Source of the DNA: Paenibacillus periandrae
Lineage (GTDB): Bacteria; Bacillota; Bacilli; Paenibacillales; NBRC-103111
Length of the DNA: 64,000 nt
Reading direction: 5' to 3'
NCBI RefSeq assembly: GCF_022458865.1
Contig: NZ_JAJNMU010000004.1
Coordinates: 62,001 to 126,000, forward strand
The notes beneath the pieces are model-generated. The model saw only the letters and a list, made by a program, of their open reading frames with translations. It did no database searches and was not told where the DNA came from. The translations under genes and the position numbers were made by a program. This document shows, piece by piece, positions 8,964 through 17,874 of this stretch (positions are counted from its first letter, which is position 1; each line of letters starts with the position of its first letter).

Positions 8964-10349
8964 TCACAAGCCGCTAATAATGTACAAATTGTAACCGACA
9001 GCGTACAGCTTCTGGCAAGCTTTGTAGTAAGGATGATTATAGCGGGCTATCGCCTCCGGTGTATCCTCGGCGTTGCGGTCAGCCCAGATGCTGATCGTAC
9101 CGTCAGCGCTGAACGCAAGGATCTGCTCGCCCGGCATATCCAGAAATTTGGTCGCCATGGCAACTGTACCGCCAACACTGCCAAGGGAGACACCATGACG
9201 GTCGATGACCTCCCCGTCACCCCCTGGCATTCCACGAACAAGCTCGTGAAAGCCATCGCCATTCAAGTCCACCGGCATCGTACGGTACACACTGAACGGC
9301 AGCTCGTAGGGCGTGCCGGTTCCCGCATCATAGGTGAATTCATCCATATCTTGATGGAAGCGTCCGTCCGGTCCGCACGTTTTGGCACCAATCCGAATCG
9401 CCATTGTCACATGGCTGCGATCATCCTTTAATCTAGCCGCCCAGCCAATGTCCATATGCCCCTGTTCGACATCGCCCCACTTGCGATTTCCCTGAGCATC
9501 AAACATGACAACTCGTGGTGTTGCTGCGGGATCGGATTCGCGAACGGTGAACAACGACCAGGTTTGGCTGCTGCTGTCCAATATAGGCTGAACGACATCC
9601 GAGTGCCCCTCATAGACGTCACGGTCCGCGCAGAACAGCTCCTTGCCTGTATTAAGCTCAATGCAGCGCTCTCCCCACATCAGCTCGTCAATTCCATCTC
9701 CATTGAGATCAATCACAGGGGTGACATGGCTGCCGCGAGCACCCGGTTCCTCCCTCTTGATAAGGGTTTCCCAACGATTCGTCATATCAGCCTTCCAGCC
9801 CTGCAGCCGCATATCCATATATGTTCCCTGAGCCGTCACAAGAACGGGCTCCCCATGGACGTAACCGCCGACAATGAAATTACGGAATGTGCAGCTCAGC
9901 GGTTCTACCTTACCGCCTTCATGAGGCCATGGCCAATGCCCTACCGTCTCCCCGGTCGCCGCATCCAGCTGCTCCAAGCGGTAAAATGGCAGTGCAAACG
10001 GATGCTGTTCATTCGTATTGTTAACAAACCAGATTTCATCCACACCGTCTTCGTTCAAATCGAACGCATATACCGGGCAAAACCAGATGCCAGGAACCAA
10101 CCCTTTGCCAAATTCACGCTTCCAGAGCACTTCGCCTGATTCGGTAAACAGCGTCATCTTGAGGTTATCCGTCGGATAGAAAAACATGTTCACAGACGGA
10201 TCTACATCAAAGTCCGCTGCATAAATCGCCAGAAATGCCTTTTGTCCGCCACCCAGCTGTACGGGTATAGCGCGAAGCTGCCCCAAATTTTGCCCGAGCG
10301 ATAACTCCAACACCTTTTCCAATTTAACCTGAACTGTAGAATTTGCCAT
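8964..10349 (-). CDS. Cytoplasmic FG-GAP/VCBS-like beta-propeller protein (paralogue of 16442-17833)
   Basis: 461 residues from the ATG at 10349, preceded by TTAGGAGGC. At least three calcium-loop motifs of the D-x-[ND]-x-D-G type are visible: DLNEDG (~97), DLNGDG (~214) and DLNGDG (~361), each followed by a strand such as DEIW, DELMWGE or HELVRG. They are spaced as in FG-GAP/VCBS beta-propellers and in PL11 rhamnogalacturonan lyases. There is no signal peptide or membrane segment, so it should be cytoplasmic, unlike most proteins with these repeats. It is the second gene of a unit with the binding protein at 10505, separated by a repeat array. A lyase, a sugar-binding or a structural role are all possible; I do not assign an activity. 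Confidence 0.75.
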   Translation of the reverse strand: MANSTVQVKLEKVLELSLGQNLGQLRAIPVQLGGGQKAFLAIYAADFDVDPSVNMFFYPTDNLKMTLFTESGEVLWKREFGKGLVPGIWFCPVYAFDLNEDGVDEIWFVNNTNEQHPFALPFYRLEQLDAATGETVGHWPWPHEGGKVEPLSCTFRNFIVGGYVHGEPVLVTAQGTYMDMRLQGWKADMTNRWETLIKREEPGARGSHVTPVIDLNGDGIDELMWGERCIELNTGKELFCADRDVYEGHSDVVQPILDSSSQTWSLFTVRESDPAATPRVVMFDAQGNRKWGDVEQGHMDIGWAARLKDDRSHVTMAIRIGAKTCGPDGRFHQDMDEFTYDAGTGTPYELPFSVYRTMPVDLNGDGFHELVRGMPGGDGEVIDRHGVSLGSVGGTVAMATKFLDMPGEQILAFSADGTISIWADRNAEDTPEAIARYNHPYYKACQKLYAVGYNLYIISGL

Positions 10350-10365
10350 GTTTTGTTGCCTCCTA

Positions 10366-10502
10366 AAAGTTTTTTGAAAAAAAACTGGCTTCGTAAGCAT
10401 TTACTTTAAAGTTTTTTGAAAAAAACTGACTTCGTAAGCATTTACTTTAAAGTTTTTTGAAAAAAAAACTGACTTCGTAAGCATTCACTTTAAAGTTTTT
10501 TA
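10366..10502. repeat. Tandem repeat, ~42-bp unit, three full copies and a partial fourth
   Basis: Copies start at 10366, 10408, 10449 and 10492 (periods 42, 41, 43). Each contains the inverted repeat AGTTTTTTGAAAAAACT followed by GACTTCGTAAGCATTTACTT (one substitution in copies 1 and 3). The period differences come from the A run: 8, 7 and 9 As. The array fills the gap between the binding-protein stop and the ribosome binding site of the propeller-like gene, so it lies inside the presumed bicistronic mRNA and could fold into serial A/U hairpins. Confidence 0.9.
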
Positions 10503-10504
10503 AA

Positions 10505-12028
10505 TCAAGGTTTGACCACATTTTTACCTTCGGTGTTGTACCAGTTCGTCCAGAATTCGATAGCCTTGTCCCCGCCTGCGGATTTGTAACGGCTGACGTA
10601 ATCATCCCATGTTTTGTCCACATCAGCGTTGCCGAGAATCGCTTTGGTCGTATATTCACTGCTGATTTTAGCCAGATTGAAGCCGGTCAGCTCGGGGTAA
10701 AAAGGAAGCGCAGCGCGCAGCACATCCGCTTTACCTATCTTCGTTGCCATCTCCAGATTATCTACCGCCTCCTTCGGGTACACGACACCGATGTATTTCT
10801 TCACATCCTCCGTCAGCTGTCCGGTACGGACCAGCGAAAACGCCCAATGGATCGGGGCTAACTGATTGGCAGTCAGCTCAATCTTGCCGCCAGCTTCCTT
10901 ATAGTTGAAATCGGGAACACCGATGAACGAATATTTCATTCCTTCCGGTGATACCGCCCAATCCATAAATTTCATCAATTGATCGATATTTTTGGTCGTT
11001 TTGGGAATCGCCACATAATGCCGGTTCAAGCTCGGATATACGAAGCTGGAGGCTTTACCGTCAAGCTGCAGCGGCGCGGGAACCGCAATGTATTTGCTCA
11101 TGACCTCCTTCGGAATTTCCAGACCGGACGGATAATGCCAGAATCCAGAGATGATGCCATACTTGAGCGTTTTAAACTTTTGTTGGAAAATGGGTGTTGT
11201 GATGGTCGGAAATTCCGGGTCGAGAATTTTCTCATTGACAAGCTTGTTCATAAATCTCAAAAATTCTTTGTACTCCGGCGTGATTTCCGATGGCGTTACT
11301 TTCCCATCACGAATGGAGTAGGCCTCCGCATTAAAGGCAGCTTTGAACGCACGAGCTCCGTTATCAACGGTATTATTCGTTAATAAGCCGAACGTATCGT
11401 TCTTCCCGTTACCGTCAGGATCATTGATTGTAAACGCCTTCATCACATTGTAAAAATCATCAATGGTTTTGGGAATCGGCAGCTTCAGCTTATCCAGCCA
11501 TTCTTTATTGATATACACAACCTGACTCAAGCCGTCGGGCCTGCTGTAAGGAATGGCGAACACTTTGCCCTTTTCGGTAACCGGCAGCCATGCATCAGGG
11601 GGCATAACCTTCTTCAGATTCGGATACTTGGCCGTATCATTAATATAAGGAGACAGATCAGCCAACAAATCGTCTTTGGCATATTTCATAACCAGATCGC
11701 GATCGCCTACAGCAAACGCATCCGGATAGCTGCCCGATGCCATAAGTACATTCAGCTTATCTACGTAGCCAGCCGTACCGGGTGAATCCAGCACGACCTC
11801 CACCCCTGTCTTCTCCTTCAGAAACTTGATGTACTCGTTATCCGAGAGCGACATTCCTTTGGGATCGACGTTGTAGTCAAACATCACTTTAAATTTATAC
11901 GGGCCCGCATCCTTTGGTGCCGCTGCCGTATTTCCCCCTGACCCTGTGCTGCTGCAGCCGACCATAGCTGCTAACGCTGCAGCCAATAATGCTGGTAAAG
12001 CTGTTCTGTTCCAGGTAACCCTTCTCAT
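10505..12028 (-). CDS. Extracellular solute-binding lipoprotein (LipO/YtcQ type)
   Basis: 507 residues. Lipoprotein signal with lipobox MVGC, Cys25, then a Gly/Ser/Ala linker. The body is a long family 1 type binding protein (KVMFDYNVDPKGMSLSDNEY and later YIKFLKEKTGVEV). ATG at 12028 follows AAAGGAGGATG. It is transcribed leftward behind the membrane AraC regulator, while the matching permeases are divergent at 14559-16400, an arrangement that splits one importer over two divergent units. No ATPase is encoded here. Confidence 0.92.
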   Translation of the reverse strand: MRRVTWNRTALPALLAAALAAMVGCSSTGSGGNTAAAPKDAGPYKFKVMFDYNVDPKGMSLSDNEYIKFLKEKTGVEVVLDSPGTAGYVDKLNVLMASGSYPDAFAVGDRDLVMKYAKDDLLADLSPYINDTAKYPNLKKVMPPDAWLPVTEKGKVFAIPYSRPDGLSQVVYINKEWLDKLKLPIPKTIDDFYNVMKAFTINDPDGNGKNDTFGLLTNNTVDNGARAFKAAFNAEAYSIRDGKVTPSEITPEYKEFLRFMNKLVNEKILDPEFPTITTPIFQQKFKTLKYGIISGFWHYPSGLEIPKEVMSKYIAVPAPLQLDGKASSFVYPSLNRHYVAIPKTTKNIDQLMKFMDWAVSPEGMKYSFIGVPDFNYKEAGGKIELTANQLAPIHWAFSLVRTGQLTEDVKKYIGVVYPKEAVDNLEMATKIGKADVLRAALPFYPELTGFNLAKISSEYTTKAILGNADVDKTWDDYVSRYKSAGGDKAIEFWTNWYNTEGKNVVKP

Positions 12029-12205
12029 CCGGACATCCTCCTTTTATAGATACAAATCGTTTCCACCGACTGAAGCTGCTCCCCCTTTTAAATGGCAATC
12101 GGTAATATCGGCCGGTAATTCCATTTTTAAATCATTGGACCTCGCTTGGCAATTTACATTATTTCAACTTGTGTAAAATAGTTGCAAAACGAGATGTTTA
12201 TTTTT

Positions 12206-14344
12206 TTATACATTCCTTTTGGATAGCGATTTATTGCGGTATTCACTTGGGGTGAGCAGATGTACCTTCTTGAAATTGCGGATAAAGGAGTGCACCGTTT
12301 CATATCCGCAAATTTCCGAAATATGCTTGATCGTCAAATTCGGGTCCTGCAGCAAATTCTGCGCTTTGTTGATTCGCAGCTGATTCATATAATCGACGAA
12401 CCCTTGACCCACCTCCTGCTTGATTAATGTGCTGATGTAGGACGAATTAATTCCGAGGGAGTCGGAAATGGTCGTCAGCGAAATCGATTGATCGTAATGA
12501 TCGTGAATATAATCGAGGATGAGCTGAACCGTTTTATTATTGGAATTTTTACGCGCCTGAATGGCTGCTGATACTGTACGGGCTATATGAATCACGTAAT
12601 CGGTTTTATCCTGAAGAAATTCATAGCTGTATATTTTCATAAAAATATCCTCTTTCACGATGTCTGCAAAATCAAACCGCTGTTCGAGTGTCAACTTCAC
12701 AATTCCATACAGGACATTGGAAAATAGCGCATTCAAGCGGTCAAGCGAAAATTTCTCTTCATTCAGCATTCCATTTTGCATCCGCCGGAACAAGCTTTCG
12801 AATTCATCAAGCCGGTCTTCTTTAATCAGATTGCACATTTTGTTGATATCAGTTACAAGATATACATGCTCATCGGAATGTTTGGCTGAAATGTCCTGGT
12901 ATCGTATAATGCTGTGCTTACCATAGATCGTCTTGAAGCCAACAGCCTGCAGGGCTTGATAATAACCGGTATGCGCATCCTTCAAGCTTTCCTGCAAACG
13001 GCTAATACCAGCGCAAATCGTCAGATTGCAGTTATCCCTGATCTCATTTTGTAAATAACGGATGGTTCCTTCCACCTTGTGCAGCATGCCGGCTTCATCC
13101 ATATCGCTCGGAATCGAGAGCAGAATCGCGATTTTCTCCAACTCCGCTTTCACCGCATAAGAGGCGTAAGAGGTCATGAAGGTCCACTTGATTGCATTGT
13201 AGATCGTTTTATCCATAAAAAAACGGTCGTCCTGCTTCATGTTTAATAGGTAATCATAGAAATCATCAATCTGAAACACAATGACCATGATCCGGTCGGA
13301 AGGAAACTGCACGCCCATTTCCGTCATTTTCTCGCGAATATCCGCTTCCTTGAGCTTGCCGGTCAGTACATTCAGTACGAAGTTGTGCTTCAGGTCATCA
13401 AGATTCCTACTATAATTATGCTCAAGCCGTTCTATCGGCTGAAAATACGATTTTTTGGCATATCTGTAGATAAGTGCTGCAAGCACAATGAGAAACAGAC
13501 TTAGCACCACGATCATGATCTTGCGATACTGCCATGCAGGCGAGGACTCGATAGGTGTAGCGATGGAAATCATCTCCCATTCCCCACTCGCATGACCGGT
13601 CTGAAATACCTTATGCCCTTCAAGCGAAAATGGCTGATCCAGTAAAGTCGGCTTTTGGGGTAATCGTTCTACAGGCAGCTCCGCGATCTTGACTTCCTTG
13701 CCGTCTTGAAACGTAAGAATATTCCGTTCCTTGCCCACAAGCAGGGTCCCGTACAAATCGGCCGATTGACTCAGCAGCTTACGTTCATCGATATTGATCG
13801 CCACCAGTCCATTGTTACCGATTGCGCCTATAAAGGAAATAATGCTTTTGGCATTACCGTAACCGGCCTTTTCCAGCCGTTTGCCAACCCAATGTCCGTT
13901 TTTTTCATTGAATTCCGTAAAAATCTCCTTATCGGGAAATTGGTCAAGCTTGGTGAACTCATGGTTGGTCGATAAAACCGTACCCGTTGTTTTTCCATAA
14001 ATATATACAGAGACGACAAGCGGATTACTGCTAATAATCTTCAAGGAGTTGTCCTGAAGAAGACCCAGTAAATACATATTGGATATGGTAGGCTCCCGCT
14101 GCTGCATCCACTCCCCCAATGTTTGGTCGAGTGTGAGCCGATAATAAATCGAGCTGATCTGGTCCTCCAATAAAAAGGCCAGCGATGCCTGGCTTTCATG
14201 CGTGGATCGAAAGGATTCAATCGAACGCTCAGACGCCTCAACCTGTGCTTTAATCAAATAAAACTCGTAAGCAAAAGTCTGAATCAGTACAAGAATCATG
14301 AGCAGAAGAAGCCATTTTTTCATGTTTTTTAATTTTTTCAGCAT
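12206..14344 (-). CDS. Membrane-anchored AraC-family one-component regulator
   Basis: 712 residues. Membrane segment at ~9-28 (KKWLLLLMILVLIQTFAYEF), an outside sensor of ~245 residues, a second segment (IMIVVLSLFLIVLAALIYRY), a linker, a degenerate GGDEF-like region, and a C-terminal AraC domain (ISLTTISDSLGINSSYISTLI; IKHISEICGYETVHSFIRNF). Same family as the regulator at 5359 but clearly diverged. It sits between the leftward binding protein and the rightward permeases and probably activates both units. The permease promoter has a good -10 but no -35, as expected for an activator-dependent promoter. Confidence 0.9.
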   Translation of the reverse strand: MLKKLKNMKKWLLLLMILVLIQTFAYEFYLIKAQVEASERSIESFRSTHESQASLAFLLEDQISSIYYRLTLDQTLGEWMQQREPTISNMYLLGLLQDNSLKIISSNPLVVSVYIYGKTTGTVLSTNHEFTKLDQFPDKEIFTEFNEKNGHWVGKRLEKAGYGNAKSIISFIGAIGNNGLVAINIDERKLLSQSADLYGTLLVGKERNILTFQDGKEVKIAELPVERLPQKPTLLDQPFSLEGHKVFQTGHASGEWEMISIATPIESSPAWQYRKIMIVVLSLFLIVLAALIYRYAKKSYFQPIERLEHNYSRNLDDLKHNFVLNVLTGKLKEADIREKMTEMGVQFPSDRIMVIVFQIDDFYDYLLNMKQDDRFFMDKTIYNAIKWTFMTSYASYAVKAELEKIAILLSIPSDMDEAGMLHKVEGTIRYLQNEIRDNCNLTICAGISRLQESLKDAHTGYYQALQAVGFKTIYGKHSIIRYQDISAKHSDEHVYLVTDINKMCNLIKEDRLDEFESLFRRMQNGMLNEEKFSLDRLNALFSNVLYGIVKLTLEQRFDFADIVKEDIFMKIYSYEFLQDKTDYVIHIARTVSAAIQARKNSNNKTVQLILDYIHDHYDQSISLTTISDSLGINSSYISTLIKQEVGQGFVDYMNQLRINKAQNLLQDPNLTIKHISEICGYETVHSFIRNFKKVHLLTPSEYRNKSLSKRNV

Positions 14345-14520
14345 ACTTCATCCCCCCGCCAAAGCTTCATCTAAATCATTGAAAGCGTCGTCATTAAGTA
14401 TATCATCAACCTTTTTTAGGGATAAGGTCTATTTCTTTGGAAGGAAAAATAGCAAGCCAAAAGTCAAAAATATGTACATGATCCGGCATAATAACAATAT
14501 CAGCGCTGGAATAACCCCCC

Positions 14521-14526
14521 TATAAT
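14521..14526 (+). promoter_or_regulatory. -10 element of the permease operon
   Basis: TATAAT followed by AAAG, 33 bp upstream of the start at 14559. The hexamer 17 bp upstream (TATCAG) is a poor -35. A 24-bp imperfect inverted repeat (CTATTT...AAATAG, about 14427-14450) lies upstream as a possible regulator site. Confidence 0.5.
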
Positions 14527-14558
14527 AAAGACCATATCGAACAGGAAGGGGAATTAAC

Positions 14559-15521
14559 ATGGCGACACCACTAGAAATGCAAGCAATCATTAGTCGCTCG
14601 AAGAAAAGAAGTCGGACTGCAGCTATCCGGCTGGCGATCAGCAAATATAAATATTTGTATTTGCTCATGCTCCCGGGAGTAATCTGGTATTTTATTTATC
14701 GCTATTTACCGATGTACGGGGTGATCATCGCCTTCAAGGACTATAATTTCTCCAAAGGCATTATCGGCAGCCCTTGGGTCGGCTTGAAGCACTTTGAGTT
14801 TCTGCTGCACAATCAGGATTTTTTCATGATCGTCCGCAATACGTTATTGATCAATTTGTACGAGCTGATATTTGCTTTTCCGGTTCCGATTATATTGGCT
14901 TTGCTGTTGAACGAAATGAAAAGCGTATTGTTCAAAAGGACGATCCAAACCGTCGTTTATTTCCCGCATTTTATGTCTTGGGTCGTATTTGGCGGTATCG
15001 TGATCCAGCTATTGGCTCCCAATGAAGGGCTGGTCAACAGCATACTGCGTTATTTGGGTATGGAGCCGGTTTTTTTTATGAGTAAATCCGAATACTTCCG
15101 TCCTGTTGTCATCGCTTCCTCGATACTGAAGGAATCGGGTTGGGGCGCGATCATTTATTTGGCAGCACTCAGCTCCATTGACACCGAGCAGTATGAAGCG
15201 GCGACGATTGACGGGGCGAATCGTTGGCACAAGCTGATTTCCATTACGCTGCCAGGAATTCGCAATACGATTATTATTATGATGATTTTGAAAATCGGTT
15301 ATTTGCTTGAGGTTGGCTTTGAACAAATCTATATTCTCTATAATCCCTCCGTGTACGATGTCGGGGATGTGCTCAGCACGTATATTTACAGGGTTGGTCT
15401 GCAGAGCGCCCAGTTCAGTACGACAGCGGCTATTGGCTTATTCCAGTCAGCTATCGGTTTCTTCCTGATCTGGAGCACGAACCGGCTCGCCCGCAAATTC
15501 AGCGATGTGTCGTTATGGTAA
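14559..15521 (+). CDS. Sugar ABC transporter permease (LplB type)
   Basis: 320 residues, six membrane segments. The first helix region is YLYLLMLPGVIWYFIYRYLP and the EAA loop is DTEQYEAATIDGANRWHKL. AGGAAGGGG precedes the ATG. First gene of a rightward operon with a YtcP-type permease and a propeller-like protein. Its binding protein is most likely the product of 10505-12028, encoded divergently. Confidence 0.93.
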   Translation: MATPLEMQAIISRSKKRSRTAAIRLAISKYKYLYLLMLPGVIWYFIYRYLPMYGVIIAFKDYNFSKGIIGSPWVGLKHFEFLLHNQDFFMIVRNTLLINLYELIFAFPVPIILALLLNEMKSVLFKRTIQTVVYFPHFMSWVVFGGIVIQLLAPNEGLVNSILRYLGMEPVFFMSKSEYFRPVVIASSILKESGWGAIIYLAALSSIDTEQYEAATIDGANRWHKLISITLPGIRNTIIIMMILKIGYLLEVGFEQIYILYNPSVYDVGDVLSTYIYRVGLQSAQFSTTAAIGLFQSAIGFFLIWSTNRLARKFSDVSLW

Positions 15522-15539
15522 AAGAAAGGGGTGTTGTGC

Positions 15540-16400
15540 ATGTCTTATAAATGGTCAGCTTCAACCGTGATTGGTGCTGTTCTGGTGTTGTTCGCGATCA
15601 TGACTTTTTTTCCTTTTTATTATGTGATTCTGGCCTCGGTCAGCAATTCGGATTTGATTACAGAGGGCGAGTTGCTGTTGATTCCAAGAGGCTTTAATCT
15701 GGAGGCCTATTCGTTAATCCTTGCCAACAATCAATTCCTGCAGTCGTTTCTCGTGACGGTCACCCGAACTGTGCTTGGACTGGCCATCAATCTGTGCCTG
15801 CAGCTGACCATTGCGTATGCGCTTTCCAAAACGTATCTGCCGGGCAGAAAGTGGTTCATGATCTATATCATCATTACGATGATGTTTAACGGCGGCATTG
15901 TGCCGAGCTTCCTGATCGTGAAGGCGACTGGTCTGATGGATACGATATGGGCACTTGTGATCCCGACTGCAATCAGCACGTGGAACGTGATTTTGCTGCG
16001 TACCTTTTTCGAGAATGTCCCGGACAATCTGGAGGAATCAGCCAAAATTGACGGAGCTAACGATTTCACGATTTTTCTGAAAATCTACTTGCCCTTATCG
16101 CTCCCTTCTATTATGACTATCGGACTGTTTATCGCCGTCCATCACTGGAATTCCTTCATGGATGCGGTCATTTATACAAGCTCCAGCGACTTGAAGGTCA
16201 TGCAGCTGTTTTTAAGAGATATGGTTATTCAAAATGAAATGGCCGCTCTACTAGGAGATATGTCTGCGATGAGCCACGTTTCCTCCCTATCGCTGCGGAC
16301 AGCCGCTATTTTCTTATCCGCGCTGCCGATTCTGATTGTGTATCCGTTTATTCAGCGTTTTTTTGTTAAAGGGGTTATGGTTGGGGCGGTTAAAGGCTGA
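15540..16400 (+). CDS. Carbohydrate ABC transporter permease (YtcP type)
   Basis: 286 residues from the ATG at 15540. A GTG at 15531 is in frame but sits on the GAAAGGGG ribosome binding site. Six membrane segments; EAA loop PDNLEESAKIDGANDFTIFL; C-terminus GVMVGAVKG, identical in kind to the permease at 3317. 18 bp behind the LplB-type gene. Confidence 0.93.
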   Translation: MSYKWSASTVIGAVLVLFAIMTFFPFYYVILASVSNSDLITEGELLLIPRGFNLEAYSLILANNQFLQSFLVTVTRTVLGLAINLCLQLTIAYALSKTYLPGRKWFMIYIIITMMFNGGIVPSFLIVKATGLMDTIWALVIPTAISTWNVILLRTFFENVPDNLEESAKIDGANDFTIFLKIYLPLSLPSIMTIGLFIAVHHWNSFMDAVIYTSSSDLKVMQLFLRDMVIQNEMAALLGDMSAMSHVSSLSLRTAAIFLSALPILIVYPFIQRFFVKGVMVGAVKG

Positions 16401-16441
16401 GGCAGGTTATACCATTCACCATATTATAGGAGGTCAGAAGT

Positions 16442-17833
16442 ATGAATATGGAAGCGAAGGATCGTAAGGACATTGAATTGAAGCAGGTGTTGGAGCTGTC
16501 ACTCGGCTCCCCCATCGGCATGCTGCGGGCGTTTCCCGTGCGGATTAAAGAGGGCAAAAAAGCGATCGCCGTCGTGTACAGCGCGGATTTTGATATTGAT
16601 CCTTATGCGGAGATGTTCTTTTTTCCGACGGACAATTTGAAATTGGTGCTATTTACGCCGGAGGGCGAGATCTTAGGGAAGCGTGACTTTGGTTCTTCCG
16701 TTATCCCAGGAATCTGGTTTTGCCCGGTTTTCCCTTTTGATCTGGATGGGGATGGCACGGATGAAATCTGGTTCGTCAACAATCTGAATATGCAGCATCA
16801 GCTTAGTCTGCAAAGCAGCTGCCTGGAACGTATTGACGGCAGCACAGGAGAAACCATCGGGCAGTATCCGTGGGTGTATAAAGACACGCAGCAGCCTATG
16901 TCCACACAGTACCGTAATTTTATTGCCGGAGGTATGGTTAATGGCGAGCCTGTATTGGTTACGGCACAAGGTACCTATGGCAATATGTATTTGCAAGGCT
17001 GGAATTCTGATATGAGTCCGCGTTGGGAATTTCAGGTAGGCAAGGATGACCCGGGTGCCAGAGGCAGCCATTTATGTCCTGTTGTTGATTTCAATCAGGA
17101 TGGTGTGGATGAAATTTTTTGGGGAGAGCGATGCATTGAGCTGAATACCGGAACCGAATTGTTTTGTGCCGATCGCGAAAGCTATAAGGGACATTCCGAT
17201 ATCGTCCAACCGGTGTGGGATGCCCAAGCAAAAGCGTGGGGCTTGTATACGATACGCGAAACCGACCCTTCAGCGTCGCCGCGCGTCATTGTATACGATA
17301 CGGAGGGACGTCGCGTGTGGGGAAAAGTTGACCATGGCCATATGGATATGGGCTGGACCGCACGCCTGAAGGATGAGGGCGGGCATGTGGCGATGGCGAT
17401 CCGCATCGGAACCAAAACATGCGGTCCCGATGGACGCTTCCATCAGGACCGCGATGAATTTACCTTCGACGCGTCCAGCGGGCAGCCGTATGAGCTGCCA
17501 TTCAGCGTCTATCGGATGGTGCCCGTCGACCTGAACGGCGACGGGTACCATGAGCTCGTCCGCGGCATTCCCGGCGGGGACGGAGAAGTGCTTGACCGCA
17601 GCGGGCGCTCTTACGGCAAGGTCGGCGGGTCGGTTGCGATGGCCTCGCATTTTCTCGATATGCCGGGCGAGCAGCTGCTCTGCTTTTATCCGGACGGCAT
17701 GATCCGGATTTGGGCGGACGCTAACGCCAAGGACAGCGAGCAGGCACTCGCGCGCTACAGTCACCCGTATTATATCAGCAGCCAAAGACTAACGGCTGTA
17801 GGCTATAACCTGTGTCTGATGAGCGGAATATAG
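16442..17833 (+). CDS. Cytoplasmic FG-GAP/VCBS-like beta-propeller protein (paralogue of 8964-10349)
   Basis: 463 residues, ATG at 16442 after ATAGGAGGTC. Co-linear with the other propeller-like protein over its whole length. Shared blocks include FDLDGDGTDEIWFVNN, GERCIELNTGTELFCADR and TKCGPDGRFHQD-like TKTCGPDGRFHQDRDEF, and PYELPFSVYR. Calcium-loop motifs: DLDGDG, DFNQDG and DLNGDG. No export signal. Third gene of the permease operon. Two copies on opposite strands of one locus suggest a duplication before or during assembly of the divergent arrangement. Function unknown; a role on the imported oligosaccharide is inferred from linkage only. Confidence 0.75.
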   Translation: MNMEAKDRKDIELKQVLELSLGSPIGMLRAFPVRIKEGKKAIAVVYSADFDIDPYAEMFFFPTDNLKLVLFTPEGEILGKRDFGSSVIPGIWFCPVFPFDLDGDGTDEIWFVNNLNMQHQLSLQSSCLERIDGSTGETIGQYPWVYKDTQQPMSTQYRNFIAGGMVNGEPVLVTAQGTYGNMYLQGWNSDMSPRWEFQVGKDDPGARGSHLCPVVDFNQDGVDEIFWGERCIELNTGTELFCADRESYKGHSDIVQPVWDAQAKAWGLYTIRETDPSASPRVIVYDTEGRRVWGKVDHGHMDMGWTARLKDEGGHVAMAIRIGTKTCGPDGRFHQDRDEFTFDASSGQPYELPFSVYRMVPVDLNGDGYHELVRGIPGGDGEVLDRSGRSYGKVGGSVAMASHFLDMPGEQLLCFYPDGMIRIWADANAKDSEQALARYSHPYYISSQRLTAVGYNLCLMSGI

Positions 17834-17874
17834 TAAGCGAATCGACAACTAATCAACAATAGCTGCTTACAGCA

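Noticed and set aside
9047-9262. Long antisense ORFs across the propeller-like genes
   Set aside because: They mirror the coding strand in GC-biased frames, lack ribosome binding sites and have no recognisable domains.
10366-10502. CRISPR or attachment-site repeats
   Set aside because: Tandem units without unique spacers, no integrase or cas gene nearby.
17834-17874. Terminator between the convergent propeller and permease genes
   Set aside because: Only a 4-bp GCTG/CAGC pairing is present; too weak to call.
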